A stretch of DNA of 64,000 nt, taken from assembly GCF_027943255.1 (NCBI RefSeq), contig NC_072892.1:21847792-21911791 (forward strand), given 5' to 3'. Shown here piece by piece: positions 33,006-44,436 of the stretch; within the stretch, counting starts at the first letter, position 1, and every line of letters begins with the position of its first letter. The notes under the pieces are model-generated. The model saw only the letters and a program-made list of their open reading frames with translations. It made no database searches and had not been told where the DNA came from. The DNA is from Anastrepha obliqua. Taxonomy: Eukaryota; Arthropoda; Insecta; Diptera; Tephritidae. The position numbers and the translations under genes were made by a program.

Positions 33006-34025
33006 TGAAATTTCTGTATATATTCCAGGAACTTTTTGATCCAAATGGGATATAATTTCAATAAATTATTTTCCATAAAATTTAATTAAGAAAGTTTCGG
33101 CCAAACATTCAAAAATAAACCTGTAAAAATAAACCTGCGATTTCTTCTATGTCTCCAATTCAGTGACCCACATATTTTAATTTAAAGCGAAAATAGTATA
33201 ATATAAACGCCTAAGAGTAGACTACAAGCAAAGACACTACAGACGTAAAGCAAATACATTTTAGAATTTATTGATTACCTGTTGATATGGCATAAAATAT
33301 ATTTGTCTGTATTATTACTTTATTCTCTCACAGTCGTCTCTACCTGCCCAGCTGCACTCGGCTGTGCCCACTAGAGGGAAACTCACTTCGCACGTGCATA
33401 CGTGGCCACAGACATTAAATTAAGTAAGACAAACAAACAGCAACAATCTGCCCTAGGCAAATAAACAAAAACAAGTGTTGAACATCAAGAAATACAGAAC
33501 CGAGAGCTATCATACGCCTGCTTTTTTTGGGCTTTTTCTTTTTTGCGTTTCTTCATACTTAATGTTTTCTCTTTTACATTTACTGTTCACACTTCTGTTG
33601 ATAGGTGTATTTGTTTAACTAAATTTGTGTGGCATATTTTTGTGGGCGACATGCGCCTTATAAGAAATATAAATAAAATATCACGAAATAGCGATGTAAA
33701 ACAACATAAACAACAAGCAACGAAGAGAAAGGGCGCAAACAAAAAAATTACGAAAGCAAAAGTTATACATTTTTCTTTTTATATTTCTTTATGTCTATGC
33801 AGCATTCGCAAGCTGCTACAAATGAAATTACGTATGCATATTCACAGTTAATGCACCCAGCCGCGAAACCAATAGGGCGGGCTGTTCCATTTCGCTTCGC
33901 AATCGTCTCTAATGGGCATAAAGCAGGCTCTATGAGAGGTGTTGCAGTCGTGAAAGCCAAAAGTGGCAGAATAATTTCGCCTGTGTCAAGATAGCTGAGG
34001 AATTTGAAACCTTCAAGCAACAGCA
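33006..34025. other. Non-coding stretch
   Basis: No recognisable gene. Open frames at 33543-33851 and the opposing frames at 33763-34020 show no family pattern. Confidence 0.35.
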
Positions 34026-34029
34026 GAGC

Positions 34030-34290
34030 ACGGATTAAATAAAAGAGTTGATACGTGACTACATTCTGAAGTCGCCGGGTTCGAAACCTCGGATATGAAA
34101 CACCAAATGATCGAACCAGTTTTTCCTAATAGCGGTCGACCCTCGTCACGTAATGGCAAACCTCAGTGCATATTTCTGTCATAAAAAGGCTCCTTACGAA
34201 AAACCATCTGCCGTTCAGAGGCGGCATAAAACTGCAGGTCCCTTCATTTATAGAAAAACATGAAGACGCACAGCACAAATTGTAAGACAT
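34030..34290 (+). mobile_element. tRNA-derived SINE, copy 2
   Basis: The tRNA-like head is degenerate at the A box but retains the B box (GGTTCGAAACC at 34079-34089). The body keeps the family landmarks: TAATAGCGGTCG, TAATGGCAAACCTC, a TCTGTCATAAAAAGGCTCC block, CTGCCGTTCAGAGGCGGC and CAGGTCCCTTCATTT. It includes more of the body than copy 1. It ends around GACGCACAGCACAAATTG, before the conserved tail. Confidence 0.8.
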
Positions 34291-34314
34291 ATTCAGCAAA
34301 TTCTAAAAGCAGAC

Positions 34315-34760
34315 GATCACGCCGCGTGTGCTATTCACACTCCTTGACCAATGCTGAAAATGCGCCATAAAGAAGCGGGGCTTAGCTTTGCCTAAAACTA
34401 CCATTTTTGAGGCGAGAAATAGTAAAGGTAGTATTTTCTGATGAGGAGGTTTGCCTTGATGATCCCGACAATTATAAAAAATATTGGCACGACAAGGGAA
34501 AAGTTAAAGAAATGCGAGTAACTTGAAACTTCGGCGGCTGTGCGGTAATGATTTGAGCTGCTATTGAGTTTCATGGTGAGATCCCAATTTGTGTTATTAC
34601 TACAAAAATAAATATCAAAAAATACATAGAGCTGCTGAATGAGGCCTTTATTGATATCTCAGATGAAGTGATGGATCCCGAATGGATGTTTCAATAGGTT
34701 AACGCAGCAATTCACAGCGCGAAAAGAACTAAGGTATCCCATTATTAGAATGGTCCGCTT
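34315..34760 (+). pseudogene. Tc3-like transposase fragment
   Basis: Frames give MLKMRHKEAGLSFA; VVFSDEEVCLDDPDNYKKYWHDK with the first catalytic Asp; NFGGCAVMIWAAIEFHGEIP; and KKYIELLNEAFIDISDE. A stop follows inside the expected QDNA motif, then AAIHSAKRTK. The W.S.DE..F.LDGPDGY..YWHD.R and VM(V/I)WAAI..HG patterns are those of the Tc3-like Tc1 group. The C-terminal catalytic region is not visible, and the next element (34827) begins within 70 bp. Confidence 0.75.
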
Positions 34761-34826
34761 GCGATCCAACACGATAGAAAAATTTTGCAGCTTCTATCAA
34801 AACAATCAATTTGACAATATTAAATA

Positions 34827-35640
34827 TTGGGTTGGAGGGAAAATTCTGTCGTATTTTAACTTGCAGATAATTTTTCTGGTAAATAAAAAAACCTTTTGGC
34901 TAGTAGGTCATTGGGAATGTTTTTTTTCTTTTGTTTTTTCACCTGCTGTATAATATGTATGAAGGAGTCCTTTTTTATCGTTCATAATTTACTTGTGATA
35001 TTTAAAGTGAAAAGTTAAATGTTCGTACTTGACAAACATGGTTTAGCAAATTTCTTTCCGGGGATGTGAGCTTTCCAAAAAGTGATCGATCTAGACGACC
35101 ATCCAAAATCGATAATGAAAAGAATTAGTACTGCTTTGTTTGTGGAGGGACAGGAAAGGTCCAGTGTTCTGCGAGCTGCTGAAAGAGGGAAAAACGAGAC
35201 GCGGATCTGTACTGCAATTAGCTGGGTAAACTGAATGCAGCTATCTAAGAAAAAATGCTAGCATTAGCGGCCAGAAATAGAATAGCGTTCCACCACGATA
35301 ATCCTCGACCACATACTGCAATGGTGATACAACAAAAACTGAATGCGTTAGGATGGGAAGTCCTTAGTCGCCCACTGTATTGAACTGATATTGCACCATC
35401 TGTTATCGAACGGGGAAAAAATGCAGGTCTTTTGCAAGTGTTTTCTAAGGCAGTTGCTGCCGGTTTTAACTTCAAGAACCGAAACTTCTACAAAACACGA
35501 ATTCACAGGTTACCTGAAAGATGGCAAGAAGTCGTAAGACATAAAGAAACATATATAACTGATTAATATTAAACACATATTTTTATAAATGAATTCAAAT
35601 ATTTTCTTTAAAATACGACAGAATTTTCACTCCAACGCAA
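34827..35640 (+). mobile_element. 814-bp mariner deletion derivative with 33-bp inverted repeats
   Basis: The left end (34827-34859) and right end (35608-35640) are inverted repeats of 33 bp with two mismatches. They start TTGGGTTGGAGGG and TTGCGTTGGAGTG, and share AAAATTCTGTCGTATTTTAA. TA duplications lie at 34825-34826 and 35641-35642. Full mariners are about 1.3 kb, so some 500 bp of coding sequence is gone. Well-kept ends with a gutted gene indicate a non-autonomous copy that could have been mobilised in trans. Confidence 0.9.
35060..35567 (+). pseudogene. Mariner transposase remnant inside the 814-bp element
   Basis: SDRSRRPSKIDNEKN (N-terminal linker with the GRPSKID pattern) is followed, after a deletion, by LNAAI.EKMLALAARNR and IAFHHDNPRPHTA, where the second catalytic Asp is kept. 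KLNALGWEVLSRPLY and TDIAPS follow, the damaged third-Asp block, and then RLPERWQEVVRHKETYI at the C-terminus. The first catalytic Asp and the surrounding region are missing. HHDN.RPH with LGWEVL.HP.YSPD resembles the irritans-type mariners, different from the other mariners here. Confidence 0.75.
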
Positions 35641-35642
35641 TA

Positions 35643-36838
35643 ATTCAAAGATGTAATCCGAACTGAGTGGAGTCGAAATGATCGAAACACCGTCAGAAAG
35701 CTGATTGATTTAATGCCACGACGACTACAGCAATCATAATTAGCAAGGGCTCATCCACAAAATATTGAAAAGCTGACATTAATTTTGAATTGCCATAAAA
35801 TTTGTTAAATTTTTGTATTTGGGCCAATCATTATTTCGTTCCGTGAAACTTTTTAGTTTATTTTAATTGTTAATTGGTAATTACGAAAAGCTGTATATTA
35901 AAAATAAAAGAAAAATAAAGATTTTTTTGCTTACTTCATTTGGCCCTCCATTTTGGCGCGAACTAGCACCAATCCTAAATGAACTAGAACTGCATGCCAA
36001 TCTGAAAAAACTTCGTTTCACGGCAGGGCACTGGCACCGGACACGTATGTATGTGTGTTCGTGAGTAACAGAAATCGCGTAGCAGCCATTTCACTAGAGC
36101 ACAGCATATCTCAAGGCGAAGTAGCGCGTATGCCAATGTGGAAAGTGAGAATTCGAATGAATAAAATCAAAATTTGGGCACTTGTCTGGATATTTTGCTT
36201 TAATTTATGAAAATTTAAATTCACATAATTTTGTTTAGCGACTTTATTTAAAATTGTAGAATACTTTAAGGCCTCAGACTTGTTTAACAAATAAGCAAGG
36301 CACACGAAAAGATGTGCGTTAAAATTAGTCTACACAAATTATGCGGCCGCCTTTCGGCATATATGGAAATTGAAAATGGAAAAAAACCAAAAAATAAAAA
36401 AAGCGTAAAAATGAAATTGAATTAAAGCTGTAAAGAAAAAATATTAGTGTGTATAGCAAATGCCATTAGGGCGATTACTTTAATGCATTCCGCAAATTAC
36501 ATAATGGCGCTATGCCGCACTAGAGGCGCAAGTATTCAGCTGGCAAGTAGTGGATTGCGCATGAAATATAAATTAGACATCTGAGGCACTCAAATATTTT
36601 ATAATAATATAAATTTCGGAAATTTTCCGCCAACAAATGCGCACGGGAATACTATGTAAGAATGGTTAGCCGAAGACGATTGAAATAGGGGTATTCACGC
36701 CAATTTTGTCACTTTGATGGTTTAATAGTTGGCACGGCGGCAAATGTGTGTTGATGTGAGCGGCCTCTTTTTGACTTACTTCTGCTAGTTTGAGAATGTT
36801 CTTTCGCCCACCAGCTGATTTACAGCAATTTTATTATA
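35643..36838. other. Non-coding stretch
   Basis: No recognisable gene or element. Frames at 35867-36064 and 36111-36305 lack family signatures. Confidence 0.35.
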
Positions 36839-36840
36839 TA

Positions 36841-37048
36841 CAAGGTGGCGCAAAATTAATCATCCTGTTGGAAATCTAAAATTTTTGGAAGCATTCATAT
36901 TTCATATTTGTGATTTACAGAAACAGACAAGAAATGGGGCGCGTAAGGGTGGAAATAAAAATTTTCATCACTCAAAAACAATTTAGGTTTGTTTTTTCGG
37001 AAAAACTATACTCAAATCCAAAATTGGATGATTAATTTTGCGCCAGAA
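36841..37048 (+). repeat. MITE with GGCGCAAAATT ends, copy A (both ends)
   Basis: It follows TA (36839-36840) with CAAGGTGGCGCAAAATTAAT, and about 180 bp later shows the inverse GATGATTAATTTTGCGCCAG. The right tip is worn. Size is about 208 bp, with no coding capacity. A conserved CATCACTCAAAA word inside also occurs in copy B. TA target and CAAGG-type tips make a Tc1/mariner parent likely (inference). Confidence 0.75.
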
Positions 37049-37779
37049 AAATTAGAATTTCAAAGAAAAAACTATAAATGTCGAAATATAGCAGGAAAGC
37101 AAAAATTATTAATCAATTAAGAAAAAGCTCTGCGCAGCCAACTACTTCGTTTGAAGGTAAAGAAATTTTATATCCCAATTGGCTGTATAAAGCACAGCTA
37201 CATGTGTTCATTTTATATTCAAATCCACAGAATTTTGACTAAAAAAATTACTATTACAATTACTCACTATTTCTCCTGCACCTTTTGATATTCATATTTA
37301 AAATTCAACCTCCTGCCTGACTGATCATTGAATGCCCATTGTCAAACAGCTGATTGTTATTTTGACAACTGCCGATCAAATTGCCCAATTTGCCACCACG
37401 ACACTCCGCTCCATGGCGCTGAGGCGCTTTCTTTCGATTTACAAAAACAAAATATATGTAAAACTACCAAGTAACGAAGCAACCAGCTACTTGATGTATA
37501 GACCCTTGAAGTATTTTTTATACCTTGAAGCACTTCAGGGCTAGTGACATACATCTAAGGCAGCTGAGATACGAATACGAGAAATTTTAGTAGGAATTAG
37601 AAGAATTTTAAATAAACATTTTTTTAACTTGATATTTTTTATAATTCGATAGTTGTTATATTTGCCTAATATTTTTTGCACTTTGAATAATTTTTTTTTT
37701 TTTTCAAAAATATTTTTTATCTTAATATATTTTTTTTTTAATTTTTGTTTTTAATCTTTTACGCAAAAAGTATTATTAC
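37049..37779. other. Non-coding stretch
   Basis: No feature recognised. The 37620-37765 part is T-rich low complexity. Confidence 0.35.
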
Positions 37780-38425
37780 GCTATGAGAGAAATGGCAACT
37801 GTTTCCCAACCAAAACTTTTTGTCATTCTGAAAGTAGCAGAAAGAATAACTGCGAGGAGAAAAAGCGGGAAACAGATTGGAGTCTTTACTGACAGTTAAA
37901 CTGCACTGAAGGCCCCGGGGAAGGCAAAGAAAACCTCAAAGATTGTTCGAGAACTTAAGCAGAAGCTTAACTCTGTTGCAAGATAGAATTAGCTCGTACT
38001 TATATGGGTTGCAGAGCACTCCGCTGTTCAAGGGAATGCAATTCCCGATGAACCGCAATCAGTTCTACAGTAATTATGAATTTAATCAGCGATTATGTAT
38101 GCAATTTCCATAAAGAGCGATGGTCCAGTCTACACAGAAAGCTGCGGAACTGCAAAGTTTTTTGTGACAAACACGAACAGAAAACTGTGGAACTTTCTTC
38201 TCAACTTGAAGGAAAAGACGTTCGGTTGATGTTCGGTATTATTACAGGACACAACTCATGGGGTCAGCATATGGCCACCATTGATATCATTTGAGCACCC
38301 AATGTGCCTGTCTTCCTTAGAGGAGACGGATAGCTCTGAGTACTTTCTCTGTGAGTGTCCTACCTTTACTAGAGCAAGGCTACGAATTTTGAGTTCCGAT
38401 GCCATAAAAATGAATGAATAAAATG
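37780..38425 (+). pseudogene. LINE RNase H and zinc-knuckle fragment
   Basis: Frames read FVILKVAERITARRKSGKQ and GVFTDS (RNase H acidic residues); TALKAPGKAKKTSKIVREL; LIWVAEHSAVQGNAIPDE, where the conserved WVPGH has become WVAEH; then LMFGIITGHNSWGQHMATI. A decayed knuckle (SSEYFLCECPTF-like) ends near 38395. Several stops. It is a 5'-truncated copy of an RNase H-bearing LINE, of a different sequence lineage from those at 2403 and 26085. Confidence 0.75.
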
Positions 38426-38489
38426 TGTGCTCTCAAACTGGAGGATATTTTCAGTTTTGCAATAAAACTCTGGAAAATTCTCCGAAGGC

Positions 38490-38560
38490 TAGCTATCTCT
38501 GTATCTGTATCTGTCTCTGTCTCTATTCTATTCTATCTCTTTCTCTCCTTTCCACCTTGA
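38490..38560 (+). repeat. CTGTAT / CTCTATT microsatellite
   Basis: Runs of CTGTAT, CTGTCT and TTCTA units within a C/T-rich strand between 38490 and 38560. Confidence 0.6.
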
Positions 38561-38679
38561 CTTTAAACCCTTTTACTTTCCAGAGCTTTAAATACAATGG
38601 GCTTTTTATCACTTTTTCAAATTACAATTATCAACCCACCGTTTTACAACGTATTTTGAATTTTATGTTTACTATTTGA

Positions 38680-39640
38680 GTAGTGTTTCAACCTTTTAAA
38701 ATTTTTTAAACTTTTTATTTTTACGAGTTTTGTCCGAATTTTTTGAGCTTTACTTTTACTATTTACATTTATTTTTAAAAAAATTTAAACTAAACTAAAT
38801 TTTAAATTTTTACTAATTTTGTTCGTTTATGATTTCATTTTTACTATTTTTAATTCTTTTTTGATTCCTTAAATTTCTTAACATTTTATTTTTATTAATT
38901 TTGTATAAATTTTGAATTTTATTTTTGCTGTTTGTAGTTTTTCTTAACTTTTTTAATGTGTTTAATTTTTTATTTTTACTAATTTTGTATGAATTTTTAA
39001 TTTTATTTTTCCTATTTTGACTTTTTTTATTATTTAAATCTTTTTAAACTTGTTTTAATTCTTTTTTAATTCTTTTTTAATTATTTAAATTTATTTTAAC
39101 TTTTTATTTTTAGTAATTTGTAATTATTTATTTTTTTTGTTTTTAATTTTTACTAATTTTGTCCACATTTTGAACTTTATTTTTGCTGTTTTTAGTTTTC
39201 CTTAACTTTTGTATGTTTTTAACTTTTTATTTATACTAACTTTTTATGAGTTTTTAATTTTATTTTTATTATTTTTAGTTCTTTTTAACCTTTCAAATTT
39301 TTTAGAACCTTTTATTTTTACTAATTTGCTCTGCAGATTGAATTTTTTTACTATTTTTTCTTTATTTTAGTTTTTTTTTACTAATTTCATGCGAATTTTG
39401 AATTTTATTTTACAATTTTTACGGTTTTTTTTGTTTTAATTTTAGTATATTATATTATTTTTAGTTTATTTTCGATTGTTTAGCTTTTATTCGTTTTTTT
39501 ATTCTTACCTATATTTACTTTTCAAAACTTTTAAGGCGTTTTTTTTATTAATTTTGCCTACTTTTTTACATTTCGTATTATTTCTAGTTCTTTATTTAAT
39601 TTTAATATTTTATTTATCTAATTACTTACACACCTCATTT
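38680..39640. repeat. T-rich degenerate tandem array
   Basis: The phrase TTTTTATTTTTACTAATTTT and its companion TTTTGAATTTTATTTTT recur at irregular spacing of roughly 75-100 bp across nearly 1 kb. The strand is strongly T-rich. This is a decayed tandem repeat of the same general character as the tracts at 4633, 9541 and 15941. The 69-codon Phe/Tyr-rich frame at 39476-39685 is composition-driven. Confidence 0.6.
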
Positions 39641-42229
39641 TATTTTTATTTTATTCCTCACTATTACCACAGTGAAATATTTTAATGAATTCAGTTCGAA
39701 ATATTCGATTTATTATTTTAAGTAACCAATATTAGGTTTATCCCGCATAAGCGCACATCACTCACTCACTTCAAAAGTGTCAGAATTCCAAAAACATTTT
39801 TTTTAGAAATGGCCACAACCTCCTCTTCTATGCCGCATAAAAAACTCAGCACGATATCTGTTAACAGTATTTCATTAGGTGCAAGTACGACTTTACTTTT
39901 ACTTAGTAAACTTGAAAAGTCTGTAGCCGCTTTTCTCAACATTTTGGTTTTTCGGAATCTGACACTCTTGCAGTAAATGAGCGAAATGCTTTCGGTTACA
40001 ACAGGCAACGCTCAGCTTGGCTGGCAAGCGTATTTACGAAATCTATACTAACAAAATTATTATCTGCACAAAAACTTTAGCTTCCATATTTGCATATTTA
40101 TGTGTGAAACTAAATGCGTAATAATCCCAAATATTATTCTAGGTTTAGGCGGGATTTTCCTAGAATTATTGCACACACAAACAATAACTATTCTCCTTGG
40201 TGCCTGCCGACTGTTGACTGATGAGCACTCAAGGCGCTTCACCTCGCTTAACTACACCGATGCCTGTGGATGATGGCAAATCTACATATTTGAGGCTGAA
40301 TTGTGAGAGACTGAAGAATGGCAGCTATCAGACAGGGTGTGTAAGGAAATTTCCGCCGACTTTCGTTGCAAAAAGCATATTTTCGAAAATACGTTAAATA
40401 GAGGACAAAGATGCAATATTTAAGGTGTCGAGACTTCCGCCAAAATATTTTGCAAAAATGTTTAGTTTTACGTGAGTTGAATCGATTTGAAAATACTAGC
40501 AAAATTTGACTTTTTTAAAAATGAGATTCGTTTTAACATTTTTTTTTTTTTTTTCAAAAAATTACTTCAGATTATAGGGAAGTTTATGCTTAGCTGGTCG
40601 CCGCGAAAACGTTTGAAAATATAGCAAAAAATCGATTTTTTTTTACAAATTATTATTCTTTATAGTTTTAGGCGTATTTCGGTGAGAGTCGATTTAAAAA
40701 CTGCCCATAGATACAAAAATATGGTAGAAAATGTAACTGCGGGACCGGAGTTTGAGGCACTTGAACGTTGCACATTTAAACTCGTTTTTTTCGAAACTAC
40801 TTTTCCGGCACGGTCTGCGTGATAACTCTTACAGTTTTTTAAATTTTTTATGTGGTTTTTTTTTTAAATATTCGAAAGTGTTTTCTCTATAGTCTGTCGA
40901 GCCGGACTTTTGATATTTTTAGTGCGACATTTAGGGCATAAAAAATGCCCAGATAAATTGCAAGATTTTTCGAAATTCAAAAATTCAGCTCTACAGACTA
41001 CAACTACAACTTTGTTTTACAAGATTTTTTTTTCTTTTTACAGATCCATCAACATTTCAATGAAGGGAATCGCAATATTCTTACCTGTCTTGACTACTTT
41101 TTCTTTTTTTTTTATTTTTATTTTTTGTTTTTTATTTTTATTTTTTGTTTTTTATTTTTATTTTTTGTTTTTGAAATTGCATAAATTTATTATAAAAAAT
41201 ACAGCTAATATATTTTTATGAAAATAAATACAACAAATATCATATAAATCAAAGTTTCGAACTCAGTGCAAGGTTTAAGAGAATTCGAATGTCCATCAAA
41301 ATTTCACACTTTTTAATAAATAATAAAAAATAAAAATAAAAAAAAAAAATGTATGCTATTTTAAAGCCCACTAAATTTTGATGTAACAAAGTGTAAGTTA
41401 GAAATAGCTGAACCAACGCGTTATTTTTTGACAATTTTTTCATTGACGTTCTTGCGCATTTTCTCCATATAAAAACTATGTCGAACAATCGTGATATGAA
41501 AAAAATGTCGTTAGATGCAAAAATTATTAAAAACCAACGAGAATTTCAACCCAATTCAAACTCGCACTTCATGGCATTAAAATTGTATGACCTCTGCATA
41601 CATACATACATACATCAAATGTAAATTACCCACCAATGAACAACTCATGAAAATTATCTCCTCTAAAAGTTTGAGTTTAATTTAAATTAAAAAAAAGTAA
41701 ATCGAACTTGAAAGACCCCACACTTATGAATGCATGCATACGTATTTATATGCTACATAATTAAGTAAGTGGTAAATTTGGTTGCTATTACCAGTAAGCC
41801 AAAAATATTATAAGGGAAATTCAGATGCAGATATAAGCCACCACAACTGCGCCACAATCTACTTAATAAATATAGAAGAGCAGCTGCCATATGAGAATAT
41901 TTGCATATATGTATGCCTACTAATGCTAAGACGTCCCTGAGCAACAAATTGAGTGGCCGCACTAGAGTTGAGGTTGCAAAATTAATCCTATTAAAGATAC
42001 AAAATACGAGAAGTAATTAAATTTGAAGTTTGAATCAAGAGGCAAGAGGTGGTACAGAGCCTCGAATATTTCCTTTCAATTTACTTGAATTTCAAAAGCA
42101 TAAATTTAGGTGCGTGAATTGAATACATAATTTTAGAAGAAATTTGTATATATTGAATTTCAGTTTCAAGTAAATTCAAGAGTTTTGAGTTGAGAATCTG
42201 AAAATTATAAATGCAACTGCAGCATCAAC
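39641..42229. other. Non-coding stretch with repeat relic and short tandem repeat
   Basis: No gene. At 40745-40890 there is a counterpart of the 19305-19400 relic (TTTAAACTCGTTTTTTTCGA, then GTGATAACTC). At about 41100-41172 a T-rich unit with one G (TTTTTATTTTTTGTTTTTTA) repeats three times. A (CATA)n run lies at 41597-41616. Frames here are low-complexity or overlapping. Confidence 0.45.
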
Positions 42230-42329
42230 TGCGTTTGATGGCGCATATGCAGGACAGATTGAAGAACCCAAGCAGACGGAGAAAACCTGATGACTTTCTC
42301 CTAGCACAACTGATCAATTTGGACCTTTG

Positions 42330-43270
42330 CATCTTTGATGGACTTTAAATATTTGATTAAAATACCATCCACAAGTTTTTGAAAAATCCTGGTAGATATG
42401 GAAAAATGGAAAAAACTGGTCCGATGTTTAAGATTGGCGAAAGGTGTAGCAGAAAGACAAGACGATTGGGCTGTAAATAAAAAGCAGCAGCCTTAACTAA
42501 ATTAAATGTGAACTTTCTCTCAATGTTACGAAGAGAAGAATACAGCAAATTATGAGTCAAGATTCGCTTTAAAAATATCAAAATTAACTGGCTAATTGAA
42601 AGCTTACGCCATAAAGCAGCTTGACTCGAATTCGCCGATAATCGTAAGATCTGGGATGATAAATCTTAATCGATAATTTTCAGCTTCGAGGGAGCTACGA
42701 CAAACGCATCACTCCCGAAACTTCCACGGTGGCTCTTACGACCTGAAGCACTTTTAGTTGCCATGGCAAAATTACGTAGAGATGTCGGATAATACGGAGA
42801 CGGTGAGTCTTAGAAGTATCAACAGAACTATGTTCCAATCCAAAGCCCTAAGCATTCAAAGGAGTTTTTCGTTTAGTTGTTGACTACAAAAATTTCGAAA
42901 AAAGTTTCACTTCGACATTTACTTTCTTTACTATAACTAACTCTTTAATGTTTGAATCCCAAAAGTGTACTTAAACTCCCATAATACTTTTTAAGTTTAT
43001 AAACGAAATGACTCAAAGGAGTTTTTCGCGTCGTAAAGTATTCCTGTGCTGAAGTGGCCCGCAGTTAGTCCAGGCCTAACTCCGGGGAGAGCATGTGTAG
43101 CATTCTTAGCAAGCAAGTTTAGAAGCGCGAACGTTAGTTGAATAGTCCATGCGCTTTAAATAGCTATTCAAGAGGAATGGGGAAAAATCGGTCTTAGTGT
43201 CCTTCACTTACTCGTAAAATCGATGCAACGACGACGATTTAGTATCAGTTACAATAAATAAGAGAGGACA
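42330..43270 (+). pseudogene. Tc1-like transposase pseudogene, split by a 141-bp insertion
   Basis: Order of blocks: NTIHKFLKNPGRYGKMEKTG and FKIGERCSRKTRRLG (second HTH region, 42360-42480); RHKAA.LEFADNRKIWDDKS (42610-42670) leading to IIFSFEGA, where the first Asp context has decayed; SRNFHGGS (42710); YVPIQSPKHSKEFF, the degenerate second catalytic motif (42830-42870). After the insertion come LKWPAVSPGLTP (third motif, 43055-43090) and ALN..IQEEWGKIGLSVLHLLV..MQRR (43150-43240). Spacing is that of a Tc1 transposase. No inverted repeats were identified. Confidence 0.7.
42872..43012 (+). mobile_element. 141-bp insertion with 16-bp target duplication
   Basis: TCAAAGGAGTTTTTCG occurs at 42856-42871 and again at 43013-43028, bracketing 141 bp that interrupt the Tc1 pseudogene exactly in its second catalytic motif. 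The inserted text closely resembles 51672-51815 (shared words TAGTTGTTGACTAC, AGTTTCACTT, CATTTACTTTCTTT, TACTTTTTAAGTTT). A 16-bp duplication is in the range for LINE-driven retroposition. However, there is no A-tail, no pol III box and no inverted repeat, so the mechanism is open. Confidence 0.75.
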
Positions 43271-43794
43271 TACGAACGACTAAATATAATTTTATATTTT
43301 TTCTTAAGATTTAATTAAATATTAGTTTTGCTCCACTTCTTTTTACGCCCTTGAAAATTAGCACATTTTTTCAAACAGACATATCTTGTTTAAAGAAAAA
43401 ACCTCTGTTTCATCTTTAAATTTTGCATAAACAATTTTTTACTTCTTTCAATATATTTTATTTATTATTTTTAAAAATATTCGGGATCCCGAGATTTGTA
43501 AAGATTAGTCTCGAAAATTTCGGGAGTTGAAAAATTGTATTGATTTCTAAATTTTACACATTTGATTTAATAAAATTTATGCTATGTGAGTTGGTCAATA
43601 AGTCCCTAAAAACTGAAATAACTCTATAGGGTAAACAACGTTTGGCATTTTTGTTTCCATTATTTTAAATTTCAATATAATCTCCATACAGCTCCATATA
43701 TGTACTTTAATTTTCCTATTCCCCCCAGGTAAAATAATAAAACTTCACGAGTGTCTCAAAATTGATTTTTGTCTCATCGACCAACTCTCAATTT
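43271..43794. other. Non-coding spacer
   Basis: Nothing recognised in this AT-rich stretch. Confidence 0.35.
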
Positions 43795-44010
43795 GAGTGT
43801 TTGGGATTCTCCGGACGATTTTTGTACGTTGGCGACGACGAGTATTGTAGGCGATGGAAAAATAAGCTGTATGAACGTTACGGAGCTTTACGAGGACATG
43901 GACATAGCCCAGCGAATAAAGATCCAGCGGCTACGTGGGCTGGATCATGTCGCCCGAATGGATTAGGTGAAGAAGAACTTGGTTTCCCTCGAGAACGATA
44001 AACGACTGAC
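43795..44010 (+). pseudogene. RTE-clade fragment, copy 3
   Basis: Short piece matching RTE copy 1: GVFGIL.R-type text, then VGDDEYCRRWKNKLYERYG, then in the next frame DIAQRIKIQRLRGLDHVARMD with a stop. It corresponds to the segment just after the FERKILRKI block. Both ends are truncated. Confidence 0.75.
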
Positions 44011-44436
44011 CCGCCTCTTTAGATACATATATTATATATACCGTACCTGGCCATTGAATTATGACTTATTTTTCTGAAAACTTCAAATATCAGGTAAAAT
44101 TTTCAATCTATGTTGAGAATTTCCAAATAAAAAAAATTTGTTAAGGGGTTTTAACCTGTTCTTAGATGTTTTTAAGAATTTCCGGTCAATTGGCCTGCTA
44201 TGATTAGAAAAGGATCAGTTTTTTTTGCTTATAAGTGAAAAGTTAAGTGCCAGTGCGAATTAATTCGATCCTGTGTGAAGAGCACAAAAAACTAATTAAG
44301 ATCGTCTGAAAAGTGAAAGAATTGAATAGTGAATATTTATATATCTAAAATATAACAAGAGTAAGTACAAATTATACATATCTTTTGAATTTGTCACGTG
44401 GGTTATCCTTTTTTCAATTTAACAAGTTTGTTTTTA

